Assembly: GCA_963573315.1 (NCBI GenBank)
Contig: OY752143.1
Coordinates: 186,001-250,000 of the forward strand
Direction of reading: 5' to 3'
DNA: 64,000 bases
Origin: Entomortierella parvispora
Lineage: Eukaryota > Mortierellomycota > Mortierellomycetes > Mortierellales > Mortierellaceae
Shown in pieces: positions 1-11,278 of the stretch. The position numbers and the translations under genes were made by a program. Position 1 is the first letter of the stretch. Each line of letters begins with the position of its first letter. The notes below the pieces were generated by a model. The model was not told where the DNA came from, ran no database searches, and saw nothing but the letters and a program-made list of their open reading frames with translations.

Positions 1-1190
1 ATGTGCCATTATGGATGTCTTGAACGCGGTCGAGTCTGCACAGGAGAGTCTTCGTCAATTGTTGGTTAGCAAAACCGGAACGAAACCCTCGGAGGTAACC
101 AAAAAAAAAAACAGAAAGAGAGAAAATGACCGCCCCCCTCGCAAGTCCACGCTGTGGAAAAAAAATCGGAAACATAGGGACTAAACGCCTCCCCCCCTTG
201 CTATCATCTCCTTTTTTTAGCTTCAGACCATGGAAGTTCGAGTAATGTCGTTGTACTTGTTACATTACCTGTACAGCTATCTTCCGATTCATCAGAACCC
301 GTTCCTTTGTCTCTTTGTGGACATTTACAATTTGGCGATGCAGGATGAGAAGTTGAGATCGGAAAGATTTGTCACCAGCGTTATCTTGAATGGCAAAGGC
401 GAGGAGGTAAGAACAAAGCTCAAAGAAGATTGAAGATGGAAATGTTGTTATCTTCACCATATCGAATTGGCCGTGCTGTCAAAGTCTTCAATCTGCGGGA
501 AGAAAGCACGGACCAGCTCCAAAGACATGAAGAAAATACATCTCCGAACGACACATGGCACCAGTATCTCACACAAACTTTTTTATTCTCTTTTTTGTCT
601 CTACCTAGCTGGCACCCAAGACTCCTTCAGAGTTGATCGAGTTGGCTCAAAAAGTTGAATCCAGGCCTGTGAACATTCGGATGCTAGAAGATTTCTTGCC
701 CGATGTACCAATAGAGGATCAAGTCCAAGTCGGACTCGGCTGGGAAAGTCGACAACAAGGACAGGAATTCGAAGATAAAAACAGCAGGGTCATTGCAGAG
801 ACAATAGGAAGTCGGCACGGAGATGAACAGGGAGCCTCTTCGGCAGTGGTTCTTCCTTCTTCACCGCAGGCCAATGGATCCAAGGAAGTTTCTGGAACCG
901 AGACGCTTGCACCTGTGAACGGAGCTGCTGCAGAGGAGACAGAGGAGGAAGAATTGGAAGAGTGGGAGATTGAGGCCGAGAGACGATTCCAGGATTCGGA
1001 TGTGGATGAAGCACCCATGCCAGCACCTGTTGCGACCCCTGCCAAAAAATCGACCCCAGCTACCCCTACATCCAATGGAAAGGCAACTGTTTCCAAGAAG
1101 AACAGTCCTGTGCTAGAGGCCACTACGACTGCGACACCACCACCAGAGCAGGAAGGTCGGCGGCGGCGCAAGCTGTGGGCCCGAAAGTAG
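1..1190 (+). CDS. CNOT11-like protein, 3' part of the gene (5' end outside window)
   Basis: Three exons fit in one frame: from the window edge (frame starting at base 2) to 94, 221-406 and 609-1190, joined by GT-AG introns (gtaacc...ttttttag and gtaaga...acctag). They give about 286 residues. The part around SLYLLHYLYSYLPIHQNPF followed by ERFVTSVIL and PKTPSELIEL resembles, in order and spacing, the N-terminal region of CNOT11, a CCR4-NOT deadenylase subunit, as I recall that family. The C-terminal half is acidic (EEELEEWEIEAERR) then Ser/Thr/Pro/Lys-rich and ends in basic RRRRKLWARK. I do not see the C-terminal DUF2363 domain that animal CNOT11 uses to bind the complex. The second exon could start at 227 instead of 221 (cttcag). 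It converges on the next gene with a 136-bp gap. The family call is tentative; the exon structure is firmer. Confidence 0.5.
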
Positions 1191-1326
1191 ATTTGGTTTT
1201 TTTATCATCCCAACAAAAGACTCTTTTTTTTCTGTTCCTTGTTGTTCAAATGAATCAAATTGAGCGATCCTTGGATCCACTGTTTTTTTAATATTATTAT
1301 TGTCGTCTTGAAGGGAATGAAAACAG

Positions 1327-3443
1327 CTACCTGGGACTTAGAGGGATTGTGCTGCTGTTGCTGACGCTACTGCTAGCAGAGATGCTCTTCAAAAGAGCAT
1401 CCTCCTCATCTCTTTGTTTCTCCACCTCTCGTTCCTTTTCTCCTTCTTCATCGGCTTCTCTTTTTGCTTCGGCTTCTGAATCCGGTTGCCTTTGTACTAA
1501 TTCCACTTTTACCGACTCCTTGAATGATCCATTCTCCTCGTTTGCCCTCTGGGCTGCGTCGGCTTCTGCTTCCTTGCGACCCATTTCCTGCATCACATTG
1601 TGTTGAGGGGCTCGTCTTGGTGACGACGAGGCAGAAGAGGTGAAGGTTGTGGGGACAGAGTTCATGGCAGAACTGACTAGTGGAGTGGGTCCTGGTGCAT
1701 GTGCAGTTGTAGTAGCCATGATGGTGAGATTGGAGCTGGATCCTGGTCCAGGTGCAGCTGGAGATCGGGCAAACGCACCCGACGGCGTGGTGAGAGGTGG
1801 AGGTGGGAAATACCCTGGTTGTTGTTGTTGTTGTTGCATTTGCTTTTGTTGGAACATATGCTGTTGGTAGATATCCGCGGGAGCAGCACAACGGTACTGG
1901 TCCTGACCAAAAGGAGTTTGGACGTATCGACTGCCTGGAGTCTGGGCGGCGCTGTAGAAGGATGGATTGCTTTGACTCATAGCCGGATTACCGCCAATGG
2001 CGTAGTAAGGGTTGTAATAAGAGCCATCATCATTGCTGCCGTCATCTCCATCCAATGGCTGCTGGTGGTGCTGCTGCTGTTGCAAAAGTTGTTGTTGCTG
2101 TTGATAGGCATAACTACTGCCTTCATCCTCTGGGAAATACTGGGTTGGGGGTAAAGTCGGTTGTTGTTGTGATTTCATTACGGCTGCGGCGGTGACTAAG
2201 CCCAAACCCAACCCTGTACCCGCCATGGCTGGAGAACCAGATGATCCTGCACCGCCGCCACCGCTACCAGAAATACCAGCGGAATCGTCAATGGACGAGA
2301 CTTTGGAGAATCGGTTCTTGCTCGAATTGTTGTTGCCGCTACTATGATTGTTGCTCGTCGTGACCAATCCAGAGTTCCAGGGCATCAAGGCATCATTCCT
2401 ACGTCTTCGCCTCTGCCTGCGAATACAGACCACCATCGCCACTATGGCCAAAGTGACCAAGACTGCAGCCACCTACGAAAGAAAGAAAGAAATAAAAAAA
2501 ATAAAATTTGGTGAATTTTTTCATTTTTCAACAAAGAGCACTTTTGAGCTAGAGAGACCTTCTGTTAGCCACTTTCTTCTTTCCTCCTCCTCTCTTCCTC
2601 CCTCGCCCCACTCTTTGTTGCCCGGGTCCAATATTTCCTGAGGTGGGGTGCGTGCATCATGCAGGAACCAGCCCACCAAAATCGATTAATTGCGTCTACA
2701 ATCGATCGGTCAAAAACAAATATAAAGAAAGGAAATGGCCCGCATGTTGGTGGTACCACACTAGTGAAGGATATGAAGGATCGGAGAAGTAGGGAGTGGG
2801 ACGGGATGGAGGCGGGAAGGCGAAAACCCAATAGAACACAAAAAGTCATCAAGAACAGCCAAAAAAGAGGGTACAGTACAGTTCAACGTACCACTGCAAT
2901 AACAACAATCACCGTGGTGGAAAGGCCCCCACTGGAATTGTTTGAAGAAGAAGAAGCTGTCGGTGATGCTGAAGCGGTTGAGGTCGCCGGCATGGTCGTG
3001 GTCGTCGTGGTCAAGGTGCCATTCGGAGCGGGCAAGATTGTTACCGTACCGCACCGAGTCGGACCCCAAGGCAATTGTTGGAGGTTCAAGAACCCATAAG
3101 CAAGTCCTTCGTATTCGATATGGAAGGTGTTATTAAGACAGGTTCCCATCGTACCCCCTACAGTCGTGGCATTTCCGACCGAGGGGACCGTCCAGTTGAA
3201 AGGTCCTGTCAGGTTGGGGATCGTTACATCGGCAATCTTGGCGCCACTGTTGCAATACAGAGTGGCATTGATGGTCACTAGATTTGTCACCGTAGGCGTG
3301 ATCCCATCCGAACCCCAGTCGAGGACCATGGACTGCCCTGCGACGTAGGTACCTCCTGCGGGCAAAGCACATGTGATGGCCGCAGAGACGGTTGAGCTCA
3401 GACTGGCAAAGACCAAGAAGGCGGCCAAGACCAAGCGAGCCAT
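1327..3443 (-). CDS. One-pass surface glycoprotein with signal peptide, extracellular beta domain and low-complexity cytoplasmic tail
   Basis: Two exons, 3443-2892 and 2472-1327, flank a 419-bp intron (gtacgt...cgtag). The product is 565 residues. Residues 1-21 (MARLVLAAFLVFASLSSTVSA) are a signal peptide. Residues about 22-150 have paired cysteines and NxT/S sites and look like the Ser-Thr-rich/Kre9-Knh1-type beta-sandwich domain of fungal cell-wall proteins. A Thr/Ser/Ala-rich stalk follows, then a transmembrane helix that straddles the splice site (STTVIVVIAVVAAVLVTLAI), an RRQRRRRR stop-transfer, and a tail of about 370 residues rich in Gln, Ser, Gly and acidic residues. The layout recalls fungal wall-stress sensors (Wsc/Mid2 style), but there is no WSC domain. 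A sensor or adhesion role is inference. Topology confidence is high. Confidence 0.8.
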
Positions 3444-4242
3444 TGTTTTGTTGGTATATTCCTTTGTTAGGTTCTGCGATGAATTGTGCCGTTGGGCTAG
3501 TGGGGTTCGTGTGCAGTGACAGCTGACAGGTGACAAGAGGTCGTAAAAGGCTGGTCGAGAAAGAAAGAGAGAAGGAAGGAAGGACGGAAGGAAGGAAAGA
3601 GGATAAAAAAATGACCGGGCGTGTTTACTTTACGATCCTCAGGGGACAATGGCTGATGGGCAGGGGCCAGGTGATTTTGTAGACGAAAAAAGGGGCGAGT
3701 GTCGAAAAAATATGTACAAGTCCCAAGAAAGTGCCTGTTGTTCCTGAATGAGTCCAAGGAGATGGCAAGAGTGATGCAACCCTGTCGTTGAGAAGCAGAG
3801 GCAAAGACTGAAAGATAGAAAGGATGTCTTGGCCGAGGATGGAAAGGATAAAGAGGAAATGGGGTGGGGTTTCAGTGAGAGAGGTCGAAGCTGTGCCTGT
3901 GAGTGGGACAACAAGCAAGTGAGCAAAAGAGAGCGAGCTCAACAAGCTGGACAAACGACTGGAGATGATAGTGAAGGAGAGGGAGAAGGAGAAGGAAGGA
4001 AGGGCGAGGAGGAAAGTGGAGAGCAAACAGAGAGAGGGAAAGAGAAAGAGAAACAGACAAAGAGGAGGGGTGTGAGAGAACAAGAGGGGTCAAGAGGTGA
4101 GGAAAGCAATCGACAGCGTACCTTGCAGCATGGAGATAAACAGAAGAGGGGATTTCCTGTGCCCTGTGCTGACCCATCCTCTGAAAGCATGCGGCAGAAG
4201 CGCGTGGACAGACAGCCCGTCCCCGACACGAGCTGGCTTTTC

Positions 4243-4282
<40 letters not shown>

Positions 4283-4559
4283 AAGCACACGTTTTCTGCT
4301 GTTGTTTGTGCTTTCTTCTTTTGCTTATGTTCTGGCCGGGCCACGTCCACCTCGTCGAATGACGCGCTTGACCAGGTTTCCCAGGACATGTTTGCACTTT
4401 TGGAGTTTTGGCCGTTGCAATTATGTCACAGGACACTGCCACCTGAAAAAAAAGGTTGTTTTTATTTTTGGGCGCGCGCCTGCTCGCTGGAATGTGCACA
4501 GTGACTTTCGCAAAAGCACCACGGCAGCTTCCTCTTGATTCTGTTGTAGCTCATCCACT
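3444..4559. other. Intergenic, no gene seen
   Basis: This 1.1-kb stretch lies upstream of the surface-protein gene and downstream of the CBS gene. It holds long purine-rich runs on the plus strand (about 3540-4110), which are pyrimidine-rich in the sense of the minus-strand gene, and a T tract of more than 20 bases near 4252-4280. Open frames across it are low-complexity readings of these tracts and show no domain. Confidence 0.6.
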
Positions 4560-6471
4560 CTAGTTGTCTGTGTGCTCGCTGAGGACCTTGAATACATCCG
4601 TAAGGCTGACTACGCCCTCCACCAACCCTTGCTCGTTTACAACCCACAGCCGGTGCACTTTGGTAGCTTGGAGCTTTGCAAGAGCGTATCCAAAAGTCGC
4701 CGTGGCATTAACATCCAGAATCGGGTACTGGTCTTCACCCGTCTCCACGCCGCGAGATTGACGAACCTTGGACACGAATTGGAAGCACGACAACCATAAC
4801 CATGACGCCTTGAGGTCCTTCATGATAAACTAATAGAATGGACCACGGCCAAAAGAATGAACAGGGGCGTGTTAGCGGTTAACCAACTTTTGGAAAGATC
4901 GTTCTTTCGATCTCGCCCAGCTATTGATCATACTTGGATGTCAGTCATGCTGATGTTGCCTATAAGTACGCCTTGATCATCTAGAACCGCGACCGATGTA
5001 ACACTATTGGAGCCTACGAGAAAAAAAAAGAAGAGTCCTTTGTGAGATGAAAGTAAGCAAACGACTTTACAACACTGAAAAATGTCAATTGAGGGTTGGC
5101 CTACTCATCGCCATTAAAGCTTCCATGACTTGGGAATCGCCATTGACGGATAGGACACTACTATAGGCAAGGCCCAATTCGGGCAGCTTTGCAAGTGACC
5201 GAAAAATAAAATAAAATGTGAGCTGGTTTCCCTGTCATCTGCAACGTTTTGAACAGTCCGCCGACCGGGACATACCGTCTTTTGCATTAGGGGCTGCAAT
5301 TTAGAAAACTCGCTCAGCTAAAGAGAGTCGCGAGGTGGAGCAAGGTAGGGTCAACATTATTGGTATGTCATGTCATTTTTCTCTCCGAGAATGGTCATCC
5401 GAGAAATGGTAATCCGAGAAATGGTCCATTTTGAAATCTTTTCAGAAAAGAACAAACAAAAAAATTCCATACATGTCGCATCAAGAAGTCCAATACTGAA
5501 GATTGTGAGAGAATGCCACCCAACTCTCCGTTCGAGTTCATAACGGCGACTATTTTCGTGAAGCGGTCAAGAGAGGTCAGTACCAGAACGTAAGGGTTGA
5601 ACCATAGAACCAGAAACAGTGCTTCTTGAAGAGACGGCGCTGTACGTTACCGCGATGAATCCCTGACCCAAAGTCGTTCACGATCGCTCCAAGACGGGTC
5701 TCTGCCAACACTGCACAGAAAGGGTCCTTGCCCGAGAGATCTATTAATCGATCGATTTCTTTTTAGACTTAATTTCTCGGGAGCTTGTGCGACCTCGAAG
5801 ATCGAGAGCGAGAGAACGGGCCTCGATCTCCTCTTCTCTTTCCGCTCACTTACCTGACGCGAGTTTAACGGGGACTTGTTGGTGCTGACTGGACTTGTGG
5901 ATCAGATCCCGCATCTCCATTGACTGATCCTCCAGAGGCACATCCATCTTCTTGAGAGCCAACAGCACGTAGGTCATCAAGTCGCCATAGTCAAACATTC
6001 CCACGTATTGATTCCTGGCTGCATCGTATACGGGAGCGCAGCTGATGCCATTCTTGTGGAGGATCTATTTGGGCGAAAGCATTTTTTTGGTAAGAATACG
6101 TTTTTGGGACAGCCGTGAGACAACCCGGCGGTCATTGCGATGTCACTGTTTCCCTTTCCAAGAACTAAAAGAAAAACTTTTTTTGATGGGTCAGGACACG
6201 AACCTCACATGCATCCTCGACCGAAGTGTTGGAGTCACTACCAGAAAGAGGGGGGATGTTGGTGAGTCAAGTCAAGCACGCGGCGATGTAAACAAAGGGC
6301 TCTGGGGAAGACACATTCAGGCAGGGAGAGGGAAAGAAAGGGGGGGACGCGAAGTTACATCTGGACGGGCTTTTGACCTTCGACAAGCTTTTTGGCTTGC
6401 AACATGGTCCAATCGTGGTATGAGGTGGTGAGACCCTCGCGATGGTGGTTTAGGGAGGTAGAGAGAGACAT
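4560..6471 (-). CDS. Four-CBS-motif protein, AMPK-gamma/Sds23-like
   Basis: Nine small exons join in frame on the minus strand: 6471-6359, 6237-6204, 6064-5854, 5740-5651, 5549-5473, 5317-5276, 5186-5105, 5013-4934 and 4829-4560. They give 332 residues, the usual size of an AMPK gamma/Snf4 subunit. Four CBS motifs are visible: VEDACEILHKNGISCAPVYD with YVGMFDYGDLM; GSGIHRVAVMNSNGELGGI with SQSSVLDFL; VTSVAVLDDQGVLIGNISMT; and KVHRLWVVNEQGLVEGVVSL. CBS pairs bind adenine nucleotides in this family, so an energy-sensing or kinase-regulating role is likely. Whether it is the true Snf4 orthologue or an Sds23/plant-type relative cannot be settled here. The exon 2 donor is gttcgt, which is unusual, but it restores the consensus CBS reading. 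Each other junction was fixed by phase and motif continuity. Confidence 0.85.
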
Positions 6472-8569
6472 GATGAGAATGTAAGAGAAGTGGAAGCTGT
6501 TATGTATGTTGTATGTGTATGTGTAGGCGTCTGGTGGTCAGAATAAGAAAGAGAATGAATGGTGGTGGAGGTGTGAGAAGTGAAGAGAAGGAAGAAAAAA
6601 ATGACCGTTCTTGGTGATGTCGGTCTCAGATCGCAGTCACTTTCTGACGTGTGCGCCCAATGTCGACCGTTGTCGACTGAGGAAGCCGCGAAGGAGAGAC
6701 CATGGGCGGGCGGGCTTCAATGGCTTCAGCTGGGACATGAAACGATCCGTGGTGCCAAGAGGGAAGGAAAGAGTGGACAGAAACAGCAGACATGGCTCGG
6801 AAGACAGAGATCGTCACGACAGGTCAAGAGCACTGTTTCCAAGTTTGACAACCCCCAGCCCCCGATTGAATGAACAGAGGAGTCTGAAAACCATTCAATG
6901 TGGTTTCTCACTTTTTCTTTCCTTCTTTCCAGCCCTGAACTGAAGGAAAGAGAGCGATAGAGGGAGAACGAACAAAAAAAAAAAAAAAAAAACTTTAAAA
7001 AAAAAATGTTTTTCTTTTTTTTTTTTTTTCTCTTCCCTCTCTGCGGACGTCTTTGCTGGCCCTGTACCTTTGCTTCTGTGTCTTTCCATTTCCTTGGGTT
7101 CATTGCTGCACTGTAAGCTAGTCTAGGGCCTTAACCTTTTGACCCTCTCCTTTTCTCTCTTCTTTTCCTACCACTTTTCCTTTGTTCCTTCGTTCCCTGT
7201 TCGTCTGAACAGCGATCTCCTTCTGTCCTCCACTTCACTCATTACCCTTCCCCCCCATTCATTTTCTCCCACTGTCCTCCTTTCTCTCACTTTCTGTCAC
7301 CTTCTCTCTGTATCCAACAACCCCTCTCCTCTCCACTCTGTCTCAACAAAGCAGGAAGAAAGAAAGGTACACGGCACAACTCTACCAAACCCTCTCTACC
7401 AAACCCTCCTTCACTGTCTTATCCGGCTAATAGTCAGGAACTCTCCGCTCAGAATCAGTCGGGATCACTCTTGGAATGAACACCACTACATGTGAGGAAT
7501 CCATGGCGTCGATTTGAATCAGGGACTGCATGGTCCGAAAAAAATCTTTTTCCAAGGGTTGTTGGTGGGTGGGGCAAGGACCTTGTGTTCACTGCAGTCC
7601 GTCCGTCCTTCCGTCCAGGGGCTAAAAGAAAAACAAAGTCTTGTGTCTCTGTCTTTTTTTTACCCCTCAGGAAAAAAAATCTATTTGTTGACATTTTTAA
7701 TTTGGCTTGTTCGGATGAGTATTTTCCTGGAAGTATCGTAGCCATTGTGGCACACGCACACCCAACGCCCTTTCTCCTTGCTCATTTTGCTTTGCTGGTA
7801 TTGCACAGACTTGCCCTTGTTTCGTTTTTCGTCTCGGACCAAACCCGTCCACCTTCAATTGATCGACCTACGGCGCCTTGTTTTTTTTTTTTTTGGGTGG
7901 GTGGGTGGGTGGGTGGGTGGGTCAGAGATGTTGACAAGATCCTTTAGATCAGGATTCAACCGAGATATTGGATTCGCTCTTTTGCCTTCTGCATCGCCCG
8001 AATGTGTACCGACTACATTGTTGTGTCCAGTTCGATCTCGAAGAGGGGAGAGCATGGGTGTGCAGTTTTTGTGCTTGAGCATTTTTTTTCCCATTTTTTT
8101 TTTTCAAACTCAATTGGCTCAAGAGACAAACAACACGGATGCCGCACCTCGCCACACCTCCTTCACCTGAGACGATACCCCGACAGTCCAGTTCCAACAC
8201 ATTGGACTGTTTCCCACAGGCTGCAGGGACACAATTGGGGGAGAAAATCCCGACGGTTTCTGTCATCTCTCCAGCAGACCTTAATCCTGCTGACAGATCT
8301 CAGGGACAAAAAAAAAGTGATTACACCATCATTCTAACCAAGGCAACCTTCTTCCTCTCCTTTGCGACCCTTGCACTTAGTGCCCGTGAAAAAAACGACC
8401 GACAACCCAGAGTGCTCTCGTTTTCATTCCTCCAAAATTATTCAGGGTTGGTTGAGCCGCGAACGGACAGTCTGTTTCTTTGTGCTTCCATCCGATCTTT
8501 TTAATTTCTCTCGCCCTTCGTGGTTCAATTTTCAATTTTCCTCTACAAAGCGGATCGACATCCATCAAC
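6472..8569. other. Intergenic between divergent genes, low complexity
   Basis: This 2.1-kb region separates the CBS gene (-) from the C2H2 gene (+). It contains A/T homopolymer runs (about 6974-7030), a long C/T-rich plus-strand tract (7139-7330), a T14 run next to a GGGT array (7881-7922) and further T tracts near 8082-8103. Open frames here have no recognisable domains. The last few hundred bases are pyrimidine-rich and probably form promoter and leader for the C2H2 gene. Confidence 0.6.
7895..7922 (+). repeat. (GGGT)7 microsatellite, G-quadruplex candidate
   Basis: Seven perfect GGGT units follow directly on a run of 14 T. Four or more G3 runs with single-base loops match the classic intramolecular G-quadruplex pattern. 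It sits about 650 bp upstream of the C2H2 gene start. Confidence 0.9.
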
Positions 8570-10854
8570 ATGGTCGCTCCTCTTCCTTCTTCCTCATCCT
8601 CTGCAGCACCTGCGGCAGGCCCCTCTTCTTCTTCAGCCTCTCGACCTCCCGCTTCCACCACATCCTCGTCTCTTCACTCCCAATCAAACTATCCTTATCA
8701 CCATAACCATCCTCCCAAACACCCATTCTCCCCTCCACACAACCCAAGTACCGCTCCTCAATCGAATCGCCAACAGCACTCTCGCAGCTACTCCTCCACC
8801 TCTTCTTCAGCTGAGCCCCCAATGATGATGAAGCAAAGACACCCCCAGCAACAAGGTTCTGCCCATGGGCCATCACACGCCCAGAAAGCCGAGACCCAGC
8901 ATCACAGACACCCCCAAGCGCAGCACAATCCTGCTCAGTTCACCCGTAATGATCACGAGCATCCACACGCGCAGACACGCGTCCAAGCGCCAATGCATGG
9001 CCCTGCACAGACGCACGCACGTGCCGCCTCTTCGCAACAGTCGTCGCGTCTCGAGCCTGGGCATGAAGGTCGGCGGTCGCACAGCCGCAGCCACAGTCAA
9101 ACGTTTGGCCCAGACGGCCACCATAATCACTATGGCAGCGGCCCATCTGACTCTGTTGACTACCATCTGCAGCAGCCACAGCATCACCACCCTCATCATC
9201 ATGGTGGCCAGCATCATCCACAGCAGCCGCCCTCTCGTTCTCAACCTCAGTACCAAGAGAACGCTTCCGGCGCTCCAAGATCTTCAAGGCCTGGCCCTGC
9301 TCCCTCCTCTCATTCCACATTTTCTACACCCCCCTCGCTCCCCTCGGGTCAAACCCATGGCGGGCCGATCCGAACCCACAACTCGCACCATCCCCACCCG
9401 TACCAAATGCCTCAGACCCACCCTTTGCATACGCGCCATCCCTCCCATCACCAGCAAGCACCTTCACACCAACACTCCAATGGTCCCCCACCCATGTATG
9501 ATCACCCGTCCTATGGTCAGCCCAGCCATCGCTACCCTCCGATGGAGAACGGGTATGGCCGTTCTGCTTCTCAGTATCCACAGCAGATGCCTTCTCGCGA
9601 GAGATCTGTTCATGGCTATTCTAACCTCGCCGAGGGTTCCAGGACCAACAACCCCTCCAGGGCCATTGCTGTGGATGATGATGAAGAGGATGAGGATGAT
9701 GGCGAGATCAAGCAAGACTCCCGAACTCAAAGATCAGGAAGTGCAGCCGGTCTTGCCCAGGACGGTGCATCCAAGAAGAATGTTCAAGGAGACCACGACC
9801 CTGCGGATGTCCACAAGTGCATGGATTGTGGCAAGGTCTACAAACACCCCAACTGTCTGTGGAAGCATCGCTGGGAGCATTCGAATTATTGGAAGGTATG
9901 GGACAATGACAACGTGAATTATCTCGCTTTCCACAATGAAGAACTGTGGTGATTAATTCATTCTTGATCTTTCATTTTCTTTCATTTCCATCCCTTTAGA
10001 GCGCTACAAAGTTCCTGTTGTCGAAGCATCAGCAAGTAAGAATGATGGAGGCAGCGGCCATTCTTCTGGGCCTCGATAGTACCCGCGAGAGCGACCAGGA
10101 TGCGATTGTGAGCATGGTCAGCAAACAGCGAGGGGCTGCCGCTCAGAGTATTGGCTCCTCTTCATCCTCGTCTTCCTCTCCTCCCACCTCAATCAAATCC
10201 CTCTCGACCTCGCCTCCTCCTCAAAACGATCGCCTTATGGCAGGCCGGACCGGTTATGGATCTATGACCATGACAGAGGCTCAGAACAATGACATCCAGA
10301 TGTTGACAGCTCTCCGCAACAGCGCTTCAAAGCAAGGGGGATCCGCGGTTCAGATGCCTAGCCTAGTTTCAACGGCGGCGGCGGCGCCAACTTTCACGGC
10401 CACGACGACTACGACGACCACTGCAAAGACCTCGACATCGACCTCGTCCTCATCCTCGTCGTCTCCAACAGCTTCGAAATCTACCAGCTCCTCCAGCTCT
10501 TCGACTCCACCAACGCTGGCCGCGGATGATGATTCCCTGCCCGAGGCGGATGAGGATATGGCTGCGGTGTCGCCACTAAACCAACGGGGCTCCATGGCCT
10601 CGACGCCGACCATTGCAACAGTGCGTACAATGGAGAAGGGAGCCGTGACCGTAGAGCTGGGTTTGGGAATGGACATGGACTTGGATTTGGAGGTGACCAG
10701 GAAACAGCAGGGTCAACAGCAACATCAATCACAAAACCACCCCTCCTCCCAGGTACCTGCCTCCATGGAGGATCCCCACCACTACCAATACCGTGGATAT
10801 CAACCTCAGCGCGAGTCCGACCCCTACGCCTCTCCTCAGTTCAGGAAGCAGTAG
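8570..10854 (+). CDS. Large low-complexity protein with one C2H2 zinc finger, putative transcription regulator
   Basis: Two exons, 8570-9895 and 10000-10854, with a 104-bp intron (gtatgg...ctttag), encode 726 residues. The first 370 residues are rich in His, Ser, Pro and Gln. An acidic patch (DDDEEDEDDGE) comes before the only zinc finger, C417-x2-C420-x12-H433-x3-H437 (CMDCGKVYKHPNCLWKHRWEH). The splice falls right behind the finger, and the next exon continues NYWK-SATKFLLSKHQQV, then MMEAAAILLGLDS. This finger-plus-SKHQQV tail is a pattern I associate with a fungal C2H2 family in which one finger is followed by a conserved helix. The rest is Ser/Thr/Gln-rich. DNA binding and nuclear location are inferred. 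The ATG at 8570 was chosen because the upstream reading lacks an ATG and is pyrimidine-rich leader. Confidence 0.85.
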
Positions 10855-11278
10855 TGACAAGAGATGTCCATGCTTGACTATAGCTCACCATCCCCGAGAC
10901 TGACTGAACCAAACTTCACAAGTTTTCCCTTCCATTTTCAACCTGTCCTCTCATCTCAAGTTCGTAACCCCTCTCCCCCCCGCCCTTGTCGACCCAATTG
11001 TTATGACTCCTTTTGCTTTCTTTCCGTTACGTCGTTTGTACTTTTTTTGCCACACACACACACACACCCATTTCTGTCTGTCTTTTTTCCCTTTTTTTCC
11101 CTCCTCTTTTCTCATCTTTGTTTTCTATCCAACCTCCCCTGTAATACAACATGTACATGTACCCCCCACTCCAAAAAAAAAAGACAACATCTCCTTCCAT
11201 TAAAAAAAAGGTATCGAACAAAAGAAGAAAAAAAACCAGTTGATTTATTTTCACCTCAACTATTACATATGTCTACTT
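10855..11278. other. Intergenic between convergent genes
   Basis: This 424-bp 3'-to-3' gap between the C2H2 gene and the methyltransferase gene is C/T-rich, with a short CA run near 11050. No gene is seen; it probably holds both 3' untranslated regions. Confidence 0.6.

Noticed and set aside
4200-4290. Lysine-rich open frames across the T tract near 4252-4280
   Set aside because: They are homopolymer translations without any other coding evidence.
5551-5650. Coding use of the frame reading ...LFLVLWFNPYVLVLTSLDRF inside the CBS gene
   Set aside because: It would need a 26-bp intron. A 101-bp intron (5550-5650) gives the exact CBS consensus GIHRVAVMNSNGE.
8480-8569. N-terminal extension of the C2H2 protein upstream of 8570
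   Set aside because: It has no ATG and translates pyrimidine-rich leader sequence.
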